Shown here: in pieces, positions 20,551-33,449 of the stretch
Position numbering within the stretch: the first letter of the stretch is position 1
Layout: the number at the start of each line of letters is the position of its first letter
Assembly: GCF_047663525.1 (NCBI RefSeq)
Contig: NC_092600.1
Span: 806,001 to 870,000 of the forward strand
Direction of reading: 5' to 3'
DNA length: 64,000 nucleotides
DNA from: Anas platyrhynchos
Lineage: Eukaryota; Chordata; Aves; Anseriformes; Anatidae
The notes under the pieces: model-generated
Databases searched by the model: none
What the model was told of the DNA's origin: nothing
What the model saw: only the letters and a program-made list of their open reading frames with translations
Made by a program: the position numbers and the translations under genes

Positions 20551-23500
20551 CGCACAGCAGCAGGCAGGAGGCTCCGGGTCAGCATCGGGAGTGGGAACAG
20601 CCCCGGCCCTGCTTAATGCCACGTTTAGCTGCTGCAGCCCCATGCACATCAGGCTGCCACTTCTCTAGCTGCCCTTTTAGGGGGCACAGTGTGCTGAAGC
20701 TGGTGTGATTTGCAAACAGTTGAAACCTCATGTTTCCGTTTGAGTAGAAAAGTGTTCTGTGCCCAGAGCTTGCTCCCCTGGCCCCACTCTGTGCTCAGCA
20801 CCCTGTGTTCACCTGGCACCCATGGGGGGAAGCAAATCCCCCTAAGGGGTCAGTGGATAAGTCCAGGTGCTGCAAAACAGGCACTCAAACTTAAGAATGG
20901 TAAAATAAGTTTCTTTCTCTTTTCATAAGCTTTTTAAAAGAGATGTATTTGAGTTAAGGAGTGAGCTGGATCTTTTAAAAATCAGACACCTTGGTAAAAT
21001 TATAGACTTGCTAAGATACATCAGTGAGTTTTGGCCTTGCGTGACAAGCACTGCAGAGCTGTGGGTAGTTACATTCACTGGTTTCCATAGATGTTGGCTT
21101 GGTCCCAATGTGCATAATATATTTGATCGTATTTCCACTGCTAACTGGGTTGTTTGTGTTGCATTGTCTCATTTTTCTTTTTGAATCGTGTATGATTAAG
21201 CAAATATTTTATCTCTAAAATGGATATTTAGCACACAATATATGGGTTTTCATTTCAAATCACCAATGCCTATCACTTATGAATTCATTCAAATGTGGAT
21301 CATACAGAACCGTCACAGGGACTTTGCACAGGACAGGAAAAGCTTCCATTCTGAGTTTTTTTCAGGTTTTCTGCTGGTGGGGACTTCTGGCAGTTGTGTG
21401 CGTTGTTTTTCAGGTTTCAGGACTTTCACAGGATCTTCCTAAACTATTTGATAGCAGGGTGAGGGTTTTTTTCCAGCTGTGTAAGTGACCGAGCCAATGG
21501 TATTAACAGCAATAGAGTTGAAAAGATGATTCTCTTAAGAATGAGCATTATGTTGCATCGCAGAGTGGGATGTCAGGTTAACCTGTTTCAGCTTGTAGCT
21601 TTGCCCTTGCGTCTTGTCTCTGAATCAGCTCGTTAGCACAAGGGCAGAACCACTGCAAGACAGAGGAGCAACTAGCATTATCTATCCAGCAGACCACTTG
21701 AGTATTTTGTTCACTAGAAAGTTGTGCTGGTTCTGGTAAAGCAGTTTAAAATGAGGCAGCCTTATTCTTTTCGCAGTCCAGGCTCTGGGCAGTTGTCTCA
21801 CCCACCAATCTTATTAACCTGCTATTTGGGTAGCTCTTTGTGTAATGGCAATTGGCATCCAAATGTTAATTTCTCTTGCTGACTACTTCCATGACCACAC
21901 AGTCCTTCTCTTCTTCTGAGCTGGGAGACATACAATTGTATATAAAGGAAGCACAAAAAGAGAAATTGGTAGGAGTGGTTTTAAACTGTGGAGCTATCCT
22001 GATCCAAACATACATCAAAGCACCCAGGCATCAAACCAGCCTGCTTCAGAGTTAGAGAGAACATTTCCACTTCAAACTACACAAGCTTAATATTTTTCAA
22101 GCAAATTTTTCTTCTGTCACATGAAAAATATATGTGAAAAAAACACAAAAGAAAAAGAGGAACTGAGATACAGGCATGGGTTTGTTTTGTTGGAGTGCAG
22201 GGAGGATTGTGTCAGGCTCTCTGTGCTTGTGACTGCACACCTGCAGCACCCTCGCGTTGCTGACCTCCCTGTCTGCCTTCGTGCACGGTGAGCACGGTGT
22301 CCTGAAGCACTCAGTGCCCAGCTCTCATGGAGCCTGGAAAGGACGTCCTGCCACTTGGTGATGAAGTTTGAAATGGGAACTGATTTTCTGGATCTCTTTT
22401 TAAGTGGCAGCTGCTGAAACAAACATTCCTAATGTTCTGTATGGATCACTGCTTTGTGCATAGCGTGTTTCTTCCTCCTTTCCACCCCAAGAAGGGTTAA
22501 AAATATTGTTTTTGCTTTGACCTTGACTGAGCTGAAAATGAGAAGTCTCAGATAAAAATGATTTTTTCAAAGTTACAGGGCTGTGCAGTATTACAAACGG
22601 AGCTCAGCTAATGCTTAATGCTGTTGTTTGGTGGCACTGAGTGTATCATCTCAGGCTGCATGGAAGTATAGAGGAAAAAAATGATTATTTAAGAACATGA
22701 CAGACTGATTTGAGGGGAAAAAAAAAAAGGCAGGCAAAACTCTTGCAAATGTTATTTAGAAGGCCTTCCTTCCTTTCCCCAAATACGAAAATAAACGATG
22801 AAAGGAGGACAAAGATTATAACCTCTCAAACCCTTGCCTTTAGGTTTGGTTTTTCTCCCTCTGCCATGATGGTTGTGGCTTTTGCCTGACCCAGAGCTCA
22901 GGGAAGAAACTCAGATCAGTAACCACCATGAATGTGGGTGATTGCTGGGCTGCTTCAGCCCACCTCGCCTATCGGTGCTCCACGACTCAGGGTGGCTGGG
23001 GCAGTCATCCGTGGGGCGAGCCGCTCCTGCCTGCCCCTTCCCACAAGCTCTTTGAAGTTCTGCATTTCCAGAGTTCTGGATGGGGGCATTTTTAGGAGAC
23101 TTTTTGTGGTGATCAGATTGGGACTTGCTTGTGAAATCTCAAGGAAACAATGTAGAGCAATGTTTTTCTTGTTAAGTGCATGTAAGCAGATGGCTTGTGT
23201 GTCTTGAGGTATTTAAGGATTTCTGTGTGCTAATGCTCAAAATGCCCACCACTTCTTTACTGAAGTGATCCCTTCTGATTATTCAGTTACCACGTTATTT
23301 AAGCAATCTAGGAACAGCAGTGGAAAGAATGGCTTGCTAAATCCTTAAAATGAAGCTGAACAAAAAAAAATGAATGCATTCCAGCAATAATTGGTTTCTG
23401 TACACAGAGATAAGCTGCCAAAATAACAAGGCTGTGATTTGAAATGCTGGCTAGCCTCCTACAAGAAATTGTTGGTCTGACTCTTAACTGGAGTAAAAAA

Positions 23501-24614
23501 ATAACGGAGTTGTGTAAGAGTAATGGTGCTGTGACAGCTTACATCAGCTAAGCATCTGACCCCTTCCCTTTCGGGGCTTACAGAAATATACTGGTGCAGA
23601 TTTCTGGAAAGCACAGAACCTGTCATTTTGAAATAACTCTCTAAAACCTTTCCCAGGAAGACATGGTAATTTATGCAATCACCACAGTGGGACCTTGTTG
23701 ATTTTCAAAACAGGCAAGGAAAAGTGCTAGCATGCTCCATTGCCTCTAAGTTGTGAGGCTATAGAACAAAGTTGGCTGAGAAATAGATTACTAGGGAAGC
23801 AAATCAGAAACGTAACAAGCTGTGCATGTGCCAATGTTCCTGTGTAATCAGAGGACGAGTCCTGTGAGAAGAGGCTGAGGGAATTGGGGGTTTCTGGTCT
23901 GGCAGGAGCGAGCTTTGGGGAACCTAGCAGCAGCCTTCCAGTAACTGCAAGGAGATCATCAGGAACACGAAGCCAGGCTCTCTGCTGAGCTGCAAAGATG
24001 GAGAAGGAATGATGAGAGCCACCAGATGGGGGAGAGGAGGCTTGGACTGGATGCAAGGATTAGACTTCGACCATGAGGGTAACCAAATGCTGGCCCTTGA
24101 GGCTTTGGTGGCTCTCAAGACTTGACTGCCCTCAGCAACCCGGCCAGACCTCAGCGCTCACCCTGCCTGGAGCAGAAGCCTGGGGTCTTCCCGAAGTCCC
24201 CTGCAGCACAAAAGACTCCCTAATCCTCATGACCGTGGGAGGAAATGAAAAGATTTCTTCTGACTTCCATCAACCCTGGATCAAGCTGGCAGCATATTCT
24301 TCCATTTTCTAATGGAGGAATTTCTGTGGAAGTTCTCTGTATTCACTTAAATGTGGTGCAGGGCCAGGTGCTTGGCGTAAGGGGTTAAAATATGAGAATG
24401 AACATAAGTGATAAATTCTTCAATGTCCAAGGCTGCCTAAGAGTTTTCACATGCAAAATTCTTTATGGAATCAGTGCAAATATGACTTAATTCTGTGTGG
24501 GTTCAAGAGAACAGCACAAAATGTCCCTAAGGCACAATTTCCTCATGGAGACAGCTCTGTTGGCTTCTGAACTGAAACAAGCTCAGCTCACTTGCTGATT
24601 CCAACATTATTCTT
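20551..24614. other. Unique noncoding DNA
   Basis: GC-moderate at 20560-20860 and 22930-23050, AT-rich elsewhere. TTTTAGGGGGCAC at about 20675-20687 matches the right half of a CTCF core and is the best such string I noticed. A TATATAAAG string at 21939-21947 lacks other promoter features. Short frames over 23727-24312 overlap on both strands and are not recognised. Confidence 0.45.
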
Positions 24615-24631
24615 AAAAAAAAAAAAAAAAA
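24615..24631. repeat. Poly-A tract (A17)
   Basis: 17 consecutive A. I looked upstream for a processed pseudogene that this might tail and saw none, and no target-site duplication is evident. Confidence 0.9.
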
Positions 24632-27600
24632 GGCTTTAAAGACAGGCTATTATATTTTGATAATCATTTAGCTGGTCTTAGATCAGGAACTAAATTCCCA
24701 AGGATTCTCATTTGTGCAAATTATGCCCTGATGCTTTGATATGTACTTGCGCGTGACCTGGCATGATGCATGATCCGAATGTTTCATCTCTGCATGCAGG
24801 CCTCCCTGCAATAACAGATGTCCAAAGAATAGGCTGGCACCACTCAGTAGGTTGTTAGAGACGGAAACATCCCAGGGTAATTTATATTATTTTAAAGAAT
24901 GCACAATGTAATGCATAGGGTGGGAGAGAACAGCTTTTTTAATACAAAATTTCTGCATAGAACTGAGGTGAAAATAGTCAGCAATGTGTGGAACAGAAAT
25001 AAAAAGAATTTGTTTTGCTCCCCTACTTGCATCTGCTGGCAGTAATTGAATATATCATTCCCAGGAGAAAAGAGAAGCAGCTCACCTGCTAGAATTCAGG
25101 CATTAATTGGTGTGAACATTAAGAGTCTCTTGAGAAAATCGTACGTACGTTCAGGGTGTTGGTGTTTTTTTTTTTTCTTGGCAGAAACGAAGGAAGATTT
25201 GCAAATATATAGTGGCTAAAACAGTTGAAATCCTGAAGTCAAATTCTGTGACTCTCATTTTGCATTTGCTGTAGACAAAGTGCTGATTTATATTGAAGTA
25301 TGTGTCCAGAAAGGCACAGAGATCTACGATTTATGCAGCTGACTCTTCTCCAGACTCACCCTCTCCTCTTCCATCACTTACAAAAAGGGTGCTGAACAAC
25401 TTAGGTTCACCATGCACTCTCTTATGCCGTTTGAATGTTTCCACTTTAGAGTGAAACTTCCCAGTATTTTCATTCTCTGCCAGCTAGTCCTAGAAATTTT
25501 TCTTCAGTCTGTTCTTTTGATGCAGCTTTTGCTAGCAGAAATCTTACGACCTTGCTTTACGGCAGGAGGAGCCCAATAAAACTGAAAACTTGGTGTTTTT
25601 TATGGGGTCAGGGCTTTGCATCTGAATGGTGAGCATTCAGTCTGGCTTAAAGACAGTAGTGCTCATCGCCTTGTATCACGCGTACAATATCTGCGCAGAG
25701 GAACTGGGCATTACATCTGCAAGCAGTGCTTTGAGGTGTGGTGTACTGCTGACTGTGCTGTGCTTTTGGAGGCTGAGATAATTATGAAGAAACAGCAAAG
25801 ATAAATGAAGCTGGAATCGTGTTCAGACAGTTACATACATACCTTTGTTTACTGAAGTGTCTTATACACGGCTCTGCAAAGTGGTGCACTGTGAAAGTGG
25901 TTCTGAGCTGCCTTTTGTGTGGTGGGTGACCTGGTGTTGGGTTTTACAGCACAGTCACTGCTGCAAATGCCTTTAATTTGAATGCTCTGTGGTATGTTTC
26001 AAGGCTGCTAGGTACCCTGATTGCTCTGCTGTAACCTATTAATATTCTTTAATATCCAATATAGAAATTATAGAAACTACAGGAGCACAATAAAAAGGCC
26101 ATTATGGAACTTGCAGATAGATTGCCCACCCTGAAAAATTGTTGTTGTGGATTGCAGCCATGCAGCTGTGATTATATTGATATAATGTAAAATAAATCTA
26201 ATCCAGAATACTTGACTGCAGTTACTGTGGCAGGAATTTGTACTGAGGAATTTGTGGTTTACTTTGCAAAATCCTGTGGTTACTTTAGTCAGTTTTAATT
26301 TGGCTTATTTATTAGGGTATTATGTATGTATTAGGGTAGTTTAGCCAAGTCTTCAAGAGAGCTTCAACCACACAGGCAGTGGCAGTTGCAGAAATACTTG
26401 TGTTCAGCTACATAATTAATTGATTCCCACCTTAATTTTTGAGGTGTAAAAACTAAAGGTATATACCATCCACTTATGATCATATCTATCAGGTGTATTT
26501 CAGGTTGTGAGCTTTTAAAGATAATAATTTTTATTGTTTTTCCTACAACAAAATACAGATAACTGTAATTTATTATCTAAATTATCATGATTTTGGAAAG
26601 ACCAGTTAACTCCCATGTCTGATAAGAAAATGAAGCATTAAGATGTGTGCTTGATTTATCTTGTTAAATGACCTTAGACGGGTACCGACCATTCTGGTAC
26701 TGCCTTGTTTATTCCTCTCGCAGTCCTGTGTTGCTGTCTCTCAGGAACACAGAAATTCTTGCATGGCACGCAAGGATGCTGCCTGTTTGCCCTTTCTTAT
26801 GGGGGACAAACATTAGAACATGCTCAACTGATTGCACAGGTTAGGAAACTAGGGAGGGTTTTTTATTTGCTGACTTTAAGTAGCAAAGCAGATAGTCAGG
26901 TGCCTGGGATAAGATGAGCTTGCAAACAGGGAGGTAATTTTTCCTCTCTTGGGACTGAGAAGCTCAGTCATGAGTGCTCATAATTGCTTGCTGCAGCTCT
27001 TTGTTCTGGGCTACTAGCAAAATAGCCTCGTAAATAGTGTCTTCAGATATTATCTGAGCCAACTTCCAAATAAACGACTTACGTGCCCTGGAAGGTGAAG
27101 ATTTGTGGTGATTTTTTTCTGTACTAAACTGTGTCTGGAACTTTTAGCTTTCAAGACAGTAATTGCAAGAGCACTTCTGTGCTAGTTTTGTAGATAACAT
27201 TTTAACAGCTAAATGAGCTGGTAACACTTCTAGCAATGCAAGAAATGCACTGCTTTTGGTTTCTATGATAAAGTAGTTTTAAATTGGTTTCCCTCTATGC
27301 TTCTCCATGAAGTCATAGAAAGTTTTGCTTTTCAGTGTGCAAATATTATAATCTAATACAAATGTAAGCTAGGATTTACTCAGCTCTGTTTTAATCTGTA
27401 GAAGTTTGGATGCTGCTTAATTATGAATGGAAGTTTTTTTAGCTGAACTTAATTATGTTTCATGAAGTATCTGCATATAATAAGCTACAACTGAAAACAT
27501 TTGTTTACTGCATAAAGACATAGAACTTCATATTTGAATTAAATTTAGGGCTGGCATGAAACAGTGCAGCTAATTTGACACCCAACATCTGAGGTCTGGA

Positions 27601-28084
27601 ACAATATTTTTACTACATGGTTTTACAACTTAATGTTTAGGATTTCTCTTGCAGCTGTGCTTCATCAGTTTTTAGCAGTGTAATCAATGAAGGAGATAAA
27701 TTAAGTGCAGGAAAACGTAACATTGATTTTGTGATAGACTTTATTCTTCCAACAGATTATGTCTGCTTGTGAAAAGAGCAGGTCAAGAACTTTGTAGCAA
27801 AATTGATTTCATTGGAAGGTGCCAGTTAACAGAAACTGAAAGGTGTCACAGAAATCTGTCCAATCTGCAAAACTTGGCGTTTCGCCCTGGGGAGAGGCTC
27901 TGAGCTCTGGCTGAGAACCACGGAGGTTCAGCTGCTGGCTGCTGTGCAGTGACAGCTGAGAAAGGTAGGAGGATGCACTTAGTGCTGGCTCTGTGGGGCA
28001 TCTTTCGTATAGGAAATATCAAAACATTGCTTCCAGCATGATTTTTTATTTCCATTTAGCGGGAAATTAATGGTTTTGAACTGA
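24632..28084. other. AT-rich unique noncoding DNA
   Basis: Mostly AT-rich, repeat-free DNA. Small local repeats: AGGAATTTGT twice (26232-26241, 26246-26255) and TATTAGGGTA twice (26310-26319, 26329-26338). CGTACGTACG palindrome at about 25140. AT-rich blocks 24640-25100 and 26020-26660 are further enhancer-like candidates. No reading frame exceeds 70 codons up to 27840. Confidence 0.45.
25575..25605 (+). terminator. Possible poly(A) signal AATAAA with GT-rich downstream
   Basis: CCCAATAAAACTG with the hexamer at 25575-25580, followed about 15 bases on by GGTGTTTTTT. The arrangement is right, but no transcript is evident upstream. Confidence 0.2.
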
Positions 28085-29055
28085 ATCAAAATGGAGCCTG
28101 GGGTTCCCCAGGGCTCCCTTCTCAGACCAGTCCCCTCTTCAGTGTTTTCATAAGCAATGAAAGACTTGAAGGTTTCATTGATACCAAATTGTGTGGAGCT
28201 GTTGACTCTGTAAAGGGTGATGAGGCCTTGCAGAGGTATCTGGACAAATCAGAGCTGGGCAGTCGCCAACCACATGAAGTTTAACAAGAGCAAGTGCAAA
28301 GTCCTGCACCTGGGGAGGGGCAACCCTGGCTGCATGTGCAGACTGGGGATGAGACACAGGACAGCAGCCCTGCAAAGAGGGATCTGGGGGCTGTGGTTGA
28401 TAGCAACTTGATAGCAAGCTGAATATGAGCCGGCAGTGTGCCCTGGCAGCCAGGAGGGACAATTGTACCCTGGGGTGCATCAAGCAGGGTGTTGCTAGCG
28501 GGTCAAGGGTGGGGATTGTCCTGCTCTGCGCTGCGATGGTGCGGCCTCACCTCGAGCACCGTGTGCAGGTTTAGGCACCACACTGAGAAAGACACAAAGC
28601 TGCTAGTGCCCAAAGGAGGGCGACTAAAATGGTGAAGGGGCTAGAGGGAAAGATGTATGAGGAATGGCTGAAGTCACTTGGATTGTTCAGCCCAGAGAAG
28701 GGGAGGTTGAGGGGAGGCCTCATCATGGTCTACAAATCCCTCACAAGGGGGAGTGGAGAGGCAGGCGCTGATCTCTTCTCTCTCATAACCAGCAGTAGGA
28801 CCTGAGAGAACGGCTTGAAGCTGTGACAGGAGATTCAAGCTGGATAACAGGAAAAGGCTTTTCACCAACAGGGTTGTTGGGCACTAGAACAGGCTCCCCA
28901 GGGCAGTGGTCATGGCACTGAACCTGCCCCAGTGTTCAAGAAGAGTTTGGGCAATGCTCTCAGGCACACGTTCTGATTTTTGGGTGGTCTTTTGGGGATC
29001 CAGGAGCTGGACTCTGCTCCTTGTGGGTCCCTTCCAACTTGGATATTCTATGACT
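28085..29055 (+). mobile_element. Degenerate 5'-truncated CR1 LINE (RT 3' part and 3' UTR)
   Basis: A non-LTR retrotransposon copy in + orientation. In three shifting frames it still shows the order of CR1 reverse-transcriptase C-terminal motifs: GVPQGSLLRPV at about 28100, FIDTKLCGAVDS at 28174 onward, [17 protein letters not shown] near 28272, a histidine/leucine-rich stretch around 28530-28620, then the family 3' end with TCCCTTCCAACTTGGATATTCTATGA finishing at about 29052. The catalytic pattern Phe-Ala-Asp-Asp is reduced to Phe-Ile-Asp, and there are stops (for example after 28150) and at least two frameshifts, so it is dead. CR1 copies are usually 5'-truncated and lack a poly-A tail, as here. 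It is the only long interspersed repeat in the window. Confidence 0.93.
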
Positions 29056-29236
29056 TGTTGAGTTGGTGCAAAAATGAATCAGGTGTTAAAATTTTGCTTA
29101 AAGGAGATAGCGAGGTAATGGTTTATTGGTTGTTTATGGCCTAAATCTATACATGCTGAAGTAAAAAGAGAAAAAGCAGGGCTACTTTCAAGAGGGCTGG
29201 CAATAAACTGCAGTGGCAGCATTGGTTGGAGCTAGG
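29056..29236. other. Unique DNA right of the CR1
   Basis: Short unique spacer between the CR1 3' end and a microsatellite. GTTGGTGCAAAAATGAATC just after the CR1 loosely resembles mariner termini but has no partner, so it is not called. Confidence 0.4.
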
Positions 29237-29273
29237 TAAAATAAAATAAAATAAAATAATAATAATAATAATT
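29237..29273. repeat. (TAAAA)n/(TAA)n microsatellite
   Basis: Four TAAAA units followed by about six TAA units. Confidence 0.9.
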
Positions 29274-32200
29274 TCAGAGAGCTGTGAATATTATGAACCT
29301 GGAGTCTGTTACCTTCATCAGTGCTCAGGGCTGAGCTCCATTGCTTCAGCCAGCACTGGGTCAGTGGAGCTGCCTGCCCTGCCCAGAGCTCCTGTATGGG
29401 GCTCGAGGTGTACTGGGGAGGCTGGAGCTGCCGAGTTACTTCCCTCTGTATGAGAGGTGGTGCTAACTACAGATGTTAAGACTGTTGTCAGCTGAGGGCT
29501 CCTGCTGTTTATTTACTGGTTTTAAAAATGGAAACCCTGAGGAAAAAAAGGACTGCTTTCACCAGCTGTAGCACCATGTTCAGTAATAGGATTTTAAAGT
29601 CACATGTTAATGATGGGCACCATGTGTGCCACCGGCTGTTTCCTGTAGTGCCAGCTTCTCACATGTGCTGTCAGCACAAATAAGCGAGGACGCAAGAGAT
29701 TAAATCTCTTTGATGGAGTTGGGGGGCAGGAGTTTTTATGGAAGCAAGTCCATCTGAATGTGCTCTCATTCTTTCTGAAGTGAATTAAGGGTTATTTTCT
29801 GGTCCTCTTTGATCCTTTATAATGCTTAGTCAAATATTAAGTGGACTGTTAACTGGGGAATAGCATAACAAGAAGTTTAATCTTCTTTGTCAAATCATTT
29901 CTGTGGAGAGCTAAATATTTGTGCACCTTACGACTCCTGCATGTTTTATGTATTATCCCACACAGAAGTAGGGAGAAAAGCCAGTGTTAGACCCTAGATA
30001 CAGAAGTCAGGTCTCTGAAGACACTTCCAGTTTGTACAGTCCTTTCAGCATTTCCCCCTCACACCTCATGGAACTCTATAGGCACAGTAACTACGAGGTG
30101 AAACACTGCAGCAGAGTTGCTGCTCTAGCAAACAGCAGTGGCTGGGGAGCAAAGCCTAGCACCTGACAGAGACTCCCTGGTGATGTCTTACAGAGTTCAT
30201 GTCTGAACCTAATCCAAATCCCAAAGAGATGAGTGAGCGGCCCACCTGAGAGAAGAAACACAAGGAGCAGAGGCTGGGGTAGTGTCAGGTTTGACTGCTA
30301 ACCCCTTGTGTGGGACAAAGGTGTTCTCATGGAGATGGCATTTGATGGAGGAACTGGCACATTGGGGGTGATCTTCGAAAAACAGGGAGGAAGAAAATAT
30401 GGCTGTGCACCTCTTTCTCAATATGTGCAGCTTGAAGTGAAATTGGAGCAAGTTCCGTGGGGCCAATATGTTCTGCAACACTTCAATGGTTTTGTAAAAA
30501 TCCTCTTTAAAAAAAAAAAAGTTGAGAAACAAGAACACAGATGACAGGTAAGTTAATCAGGAAAACAGAGCTGTGCATGTGTAGCTGTACTGGGTCTGGC
30601 ACAGTAGCTCACAAAATAATGCTTATGGAGTCTCCCTGTGCATTCTGAAGGACCAAGTTTGTGCATTAACTACGCAGCTCCACTTATCATTGTAGAGCGA
30701 GGCAGTTTTCAGAGCTGAGATCAGTTGGTTTCACCTGTTTGAGTGCTAGAGCTGCTGCTTATTCCACACCAATAAACTTGCCTTCAGCCTGAATGTTCAA
30801 AGCACTGTAAATGTGCATGTCTTCAAAGTGTAAATCTGAAGCATAGACGATCTTTTCCCTCTTTCTCTTCTATTTTCACTGGAATGAAAACATGAGAATG
30901 AGAAAAGCAGAAAAACTCAAAGGAGAAAAACTAACCCGTACTTATGAACAAATAAACCAACAAAAAAAGGAATCAGCATTATGGTTTAGTTTATTCAAAA
31001 TGTTATGCTGGAGTTGTTGGGTTTTTCAAAGGGGAATTCTTGTTTTTATGTATTTCTCCAGGATATAGTCTCTGGAGAAGAAGACAGAGCTGGTGCTGAG
31101 GATAGTTTGGAGGGAGAGAGACAGGATGCAGAAAGCTAGAAAACAGACTGAATCATATGCTCAGGTTATCAATGAAGGCGGAATAGAGGACAGCTTTTCA
31201 AGGCAGGGTAGTCAAATGAATGCCATTTGTCACTTAGAGTAGCTATTAGGCGCTAAAGCAGTAACCAGAAGTAGGTAGGACAGATACTGTTTGGGGGTTA
31301 TTCTCTCCTCACCCCTCCACATGCACCTCTGCTTTCAGCATCACAAAACAATTCTCAACAGGAGATGCACAGAAAAGTACAAGTCATCTGGCAGCCCCTT
31401 TTCCCACCATTATCTGGTCTCAGTGTGGGAGATGCTGCGTTGATTAAAGTGCCAAATGGCTCCTGTTCACATTACAATGAAATGTGACCACTGCTCACCG
31501 TGAATGGGACATTTTTGTCACCTCTTCCCTCTCTTCTCTAATAGCAATATCTATCTGCTGTATGCTAGGTAATGTGAATGTCTATTCATATTTCAGCTAC
31601 AGTGAGATGACTTGTGCTTGACAGATCTCATTATGTCATAGATCATCCAGTCTAAAATTTACGTAGGCTTGGATTAAAAGCCATTATGCAGAAGTCTTCC
31701 ACTCCATGTGGTTTCAGGTAGGCAAAACCCTCCTTATGTCTTCTTTTAAATAGAATCTAATGCAAAAATTGCAGAAATGTAACAAAATCTGTTCAACACA
31801 ATTGTGGCTGTCAAAAGACAGCAACTGAAACTCACAACCTGGACTTTTACAAAGCAGATGAGTCACAGCTGGCCTGAAAATTGTCTCACTGTTTTTAGGC
31901 CTTTAAAGCAAAAATTCTTTCTCCTTATGAAACTTCATTATCCTTGAAGTGATACTGTACTGTTCTTAAAGCCTGCATTAGTGTCTGAATGCTGGCACAG
32001 GCATTGACAGAATGGGTATGCACCTAATGGAAATCTCTGACAGATTCATACAGTAACGTTCCTTCTCAATTGCCACCTCGCGAGGTTGTTGAGCTCCTGT
32101 GTGAAGAGACGTGGTGCCGGAGGCCTGCCAAGTACTCCGGGCAGTCTCCAGAGGGTGCCTTGGAACAGCAAAGGCAATCTGTGCCCAGCGAGCAATCTCT

Positions 32201-32385
32201 GCCTATGTTTGTCCTTGCAAAATTGAAACATATGGTAAACAATGGGTGCCTAATTAGAGCTGCTCAGGGAAACTTTCATTATGTGACCTAGGTATCTGAG
32301 TGTGATAATCCAACAAAAAGCTATTCTCTATCACCTGCTGCTACTTCTAACATCACCCAGCTGAAATAACCTTGAGATGAGAAGC
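29274..32385. other. Unique noncoding DNA with two unrecognised open frames
   Basis: Two short + frames are somewhat protein-like: 30308-30544 (78 codons, ending in a lysine run coded by an A12 tract) and 32028-32291 (87 codons, with the GC-richer 5' two-thirds reading PPREVVELLCEETWCRRPAK). Neither has a family match that I recognise. An 8-bp-arm palindrome lies at 29694-29710. A string near 31640 (ATAGATCATCCAGTCTAA) faintly resembles an old CR1-type 3' end in reverse orientation. Confidence 0.4.
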
Positions 32386-32426
32386 TAATCCACACCCAGT
32401 TTGAAACACTCTTTCAAACTGGATTA
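32386..32426. repeat. Hairpin: 11-bp perfect stem, 5-nt loop, TAATCC/GGATTA ends
   Basis: CCAGTTTGAAA (32396-32406) and its exact complement TTTCAAACTGG (32412-32422) are separated by CACTC. The right arm continues to GGATTA (32421-32426). The left side has TAATCC at 32386-32391, displaced by a 6-base insertion, so the stem is effectively 15 bp with one bulge. TAATCC is the binding core of OTX/PITX/CRX-type homeodomains, present here in both orientations. Confidence 0.9.
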
Positions 32427-33425
32427 TATCCCCTCATGCTATTATGATTTGCTTCATCATAGAGGTGGTTATTTTCATTTAAAAGGTTTTCTGCTAGGTC
32501 TGCTTGTCACCAAGGAAAGTTTGCTATTTGTTCAAAATCAGACTTTTCACTTGCATTGTGTGCTTTCCTGAAAGAGCTGGAAACTCCTTATGGGAGGAAA
32601 ACCTAACTGCATTACTGGCTGCCAGCTAGCCTTTGAATTAGCAACCAATGTTGCCAATGCAGTTTATTGCCAACCCTCTTGAAAACTAAATTTTCAGGGA
32701 CTACGTATGTGTTCTGCAAAATTAAGCTTATCCTAAATATGTAATCAGCAACCTAATTCTATGTGTTACCATATGACCGTGCTGGGTGGACTTCCATTAA
32801 CTGCTCTCACCACACCATGGCACCAGCTTGCCAACATCTCTGCAGCCACCACTGTGGCCAAGCTTTTCTTGACCTCAGCTGTGTCCAAGTGTCTGGATGT
32901 GATCGTATTTCTGGAACTGATGTCTAATTCTAAGGTCTTCACTGCCTTTGCTTAAATGATAGGCAAATGAAATGACACAAGGTTACAGAAGCACACGAAG
33001 AACTTGTGCTGCTGATAGTTAATTGTTCTCCAGTTACTGCCATATTGCAGTCAGCTTTATTTTTGCTGGAGTACTCATGTATTTCTCTTTCTAGCGAACC
33101 AGTAGAACTGCTTAATTATTCCATCATTGTACAGATAGCAAAGGGATGAAGCTAGGCAGATACCTTGTAGATTTGGAAATCTGTGCACTAATGAGATTTT
33201 CTGCATGGCCAATTTTGGAGAAGTTCTTTTTCTGTACTCAGTTTTACAAGTTAGGCAAAGCCTTCTCTTGATGTTTCACCAGAGAATTGATGTAAAAACT
33301 CAGTTCAAAAGATTTCCAATGAAAGTTTGTAAACATATAGAAATGTAAGCACTTGTCAAAGCTATGCCTTCCAGCCCATGATGTACAGCACACAAATATT
33401 AAAAGCTAGAGCCATTGTTTCCTGC
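32427..33425. other. Unique AT-rich noncoding DNA
   Basis: Nothing beyond short stop-rich frames. The + frame at 32761-32955 has no recognisable domain. Confidence 0.4.
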
Positions 33426-33449
33426 GGGGGGGTGGGGGTGGGGGGGGGG
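33426..33449 (+). repeat. G-rich tract, G-quadruplex motif
   Basis: G7-T-G5-T-G10 on the + strand. It satisfies the four-run G-quadruplex pattern and is likely length-variable. Confidence 0.9.

Noticed and set aside
24361-24631. Processed pseudogene ending in A17
   Set aside because: No coding resemblance upstream of the A run and no flanking duplication.
26310-26338. TTAGGG-containing repeats suggesting interstitial telomere sequence
   Set aside because: Only two TTAGGG copies 19 bases apart; not a telomeric array.
29056-29085. Mariner-like terminus GTTGGTGCAAAAATGAATC next to the CR1
   Set aside because: No inverted partner and no transposase remnant nearby; similarity is too short.
31630-31670. 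Possible ancient CR1/L3 3' end in reverse orientation
   Set aside because: Fewer than 20 bases of loose resemblance; not supportable without a library search.
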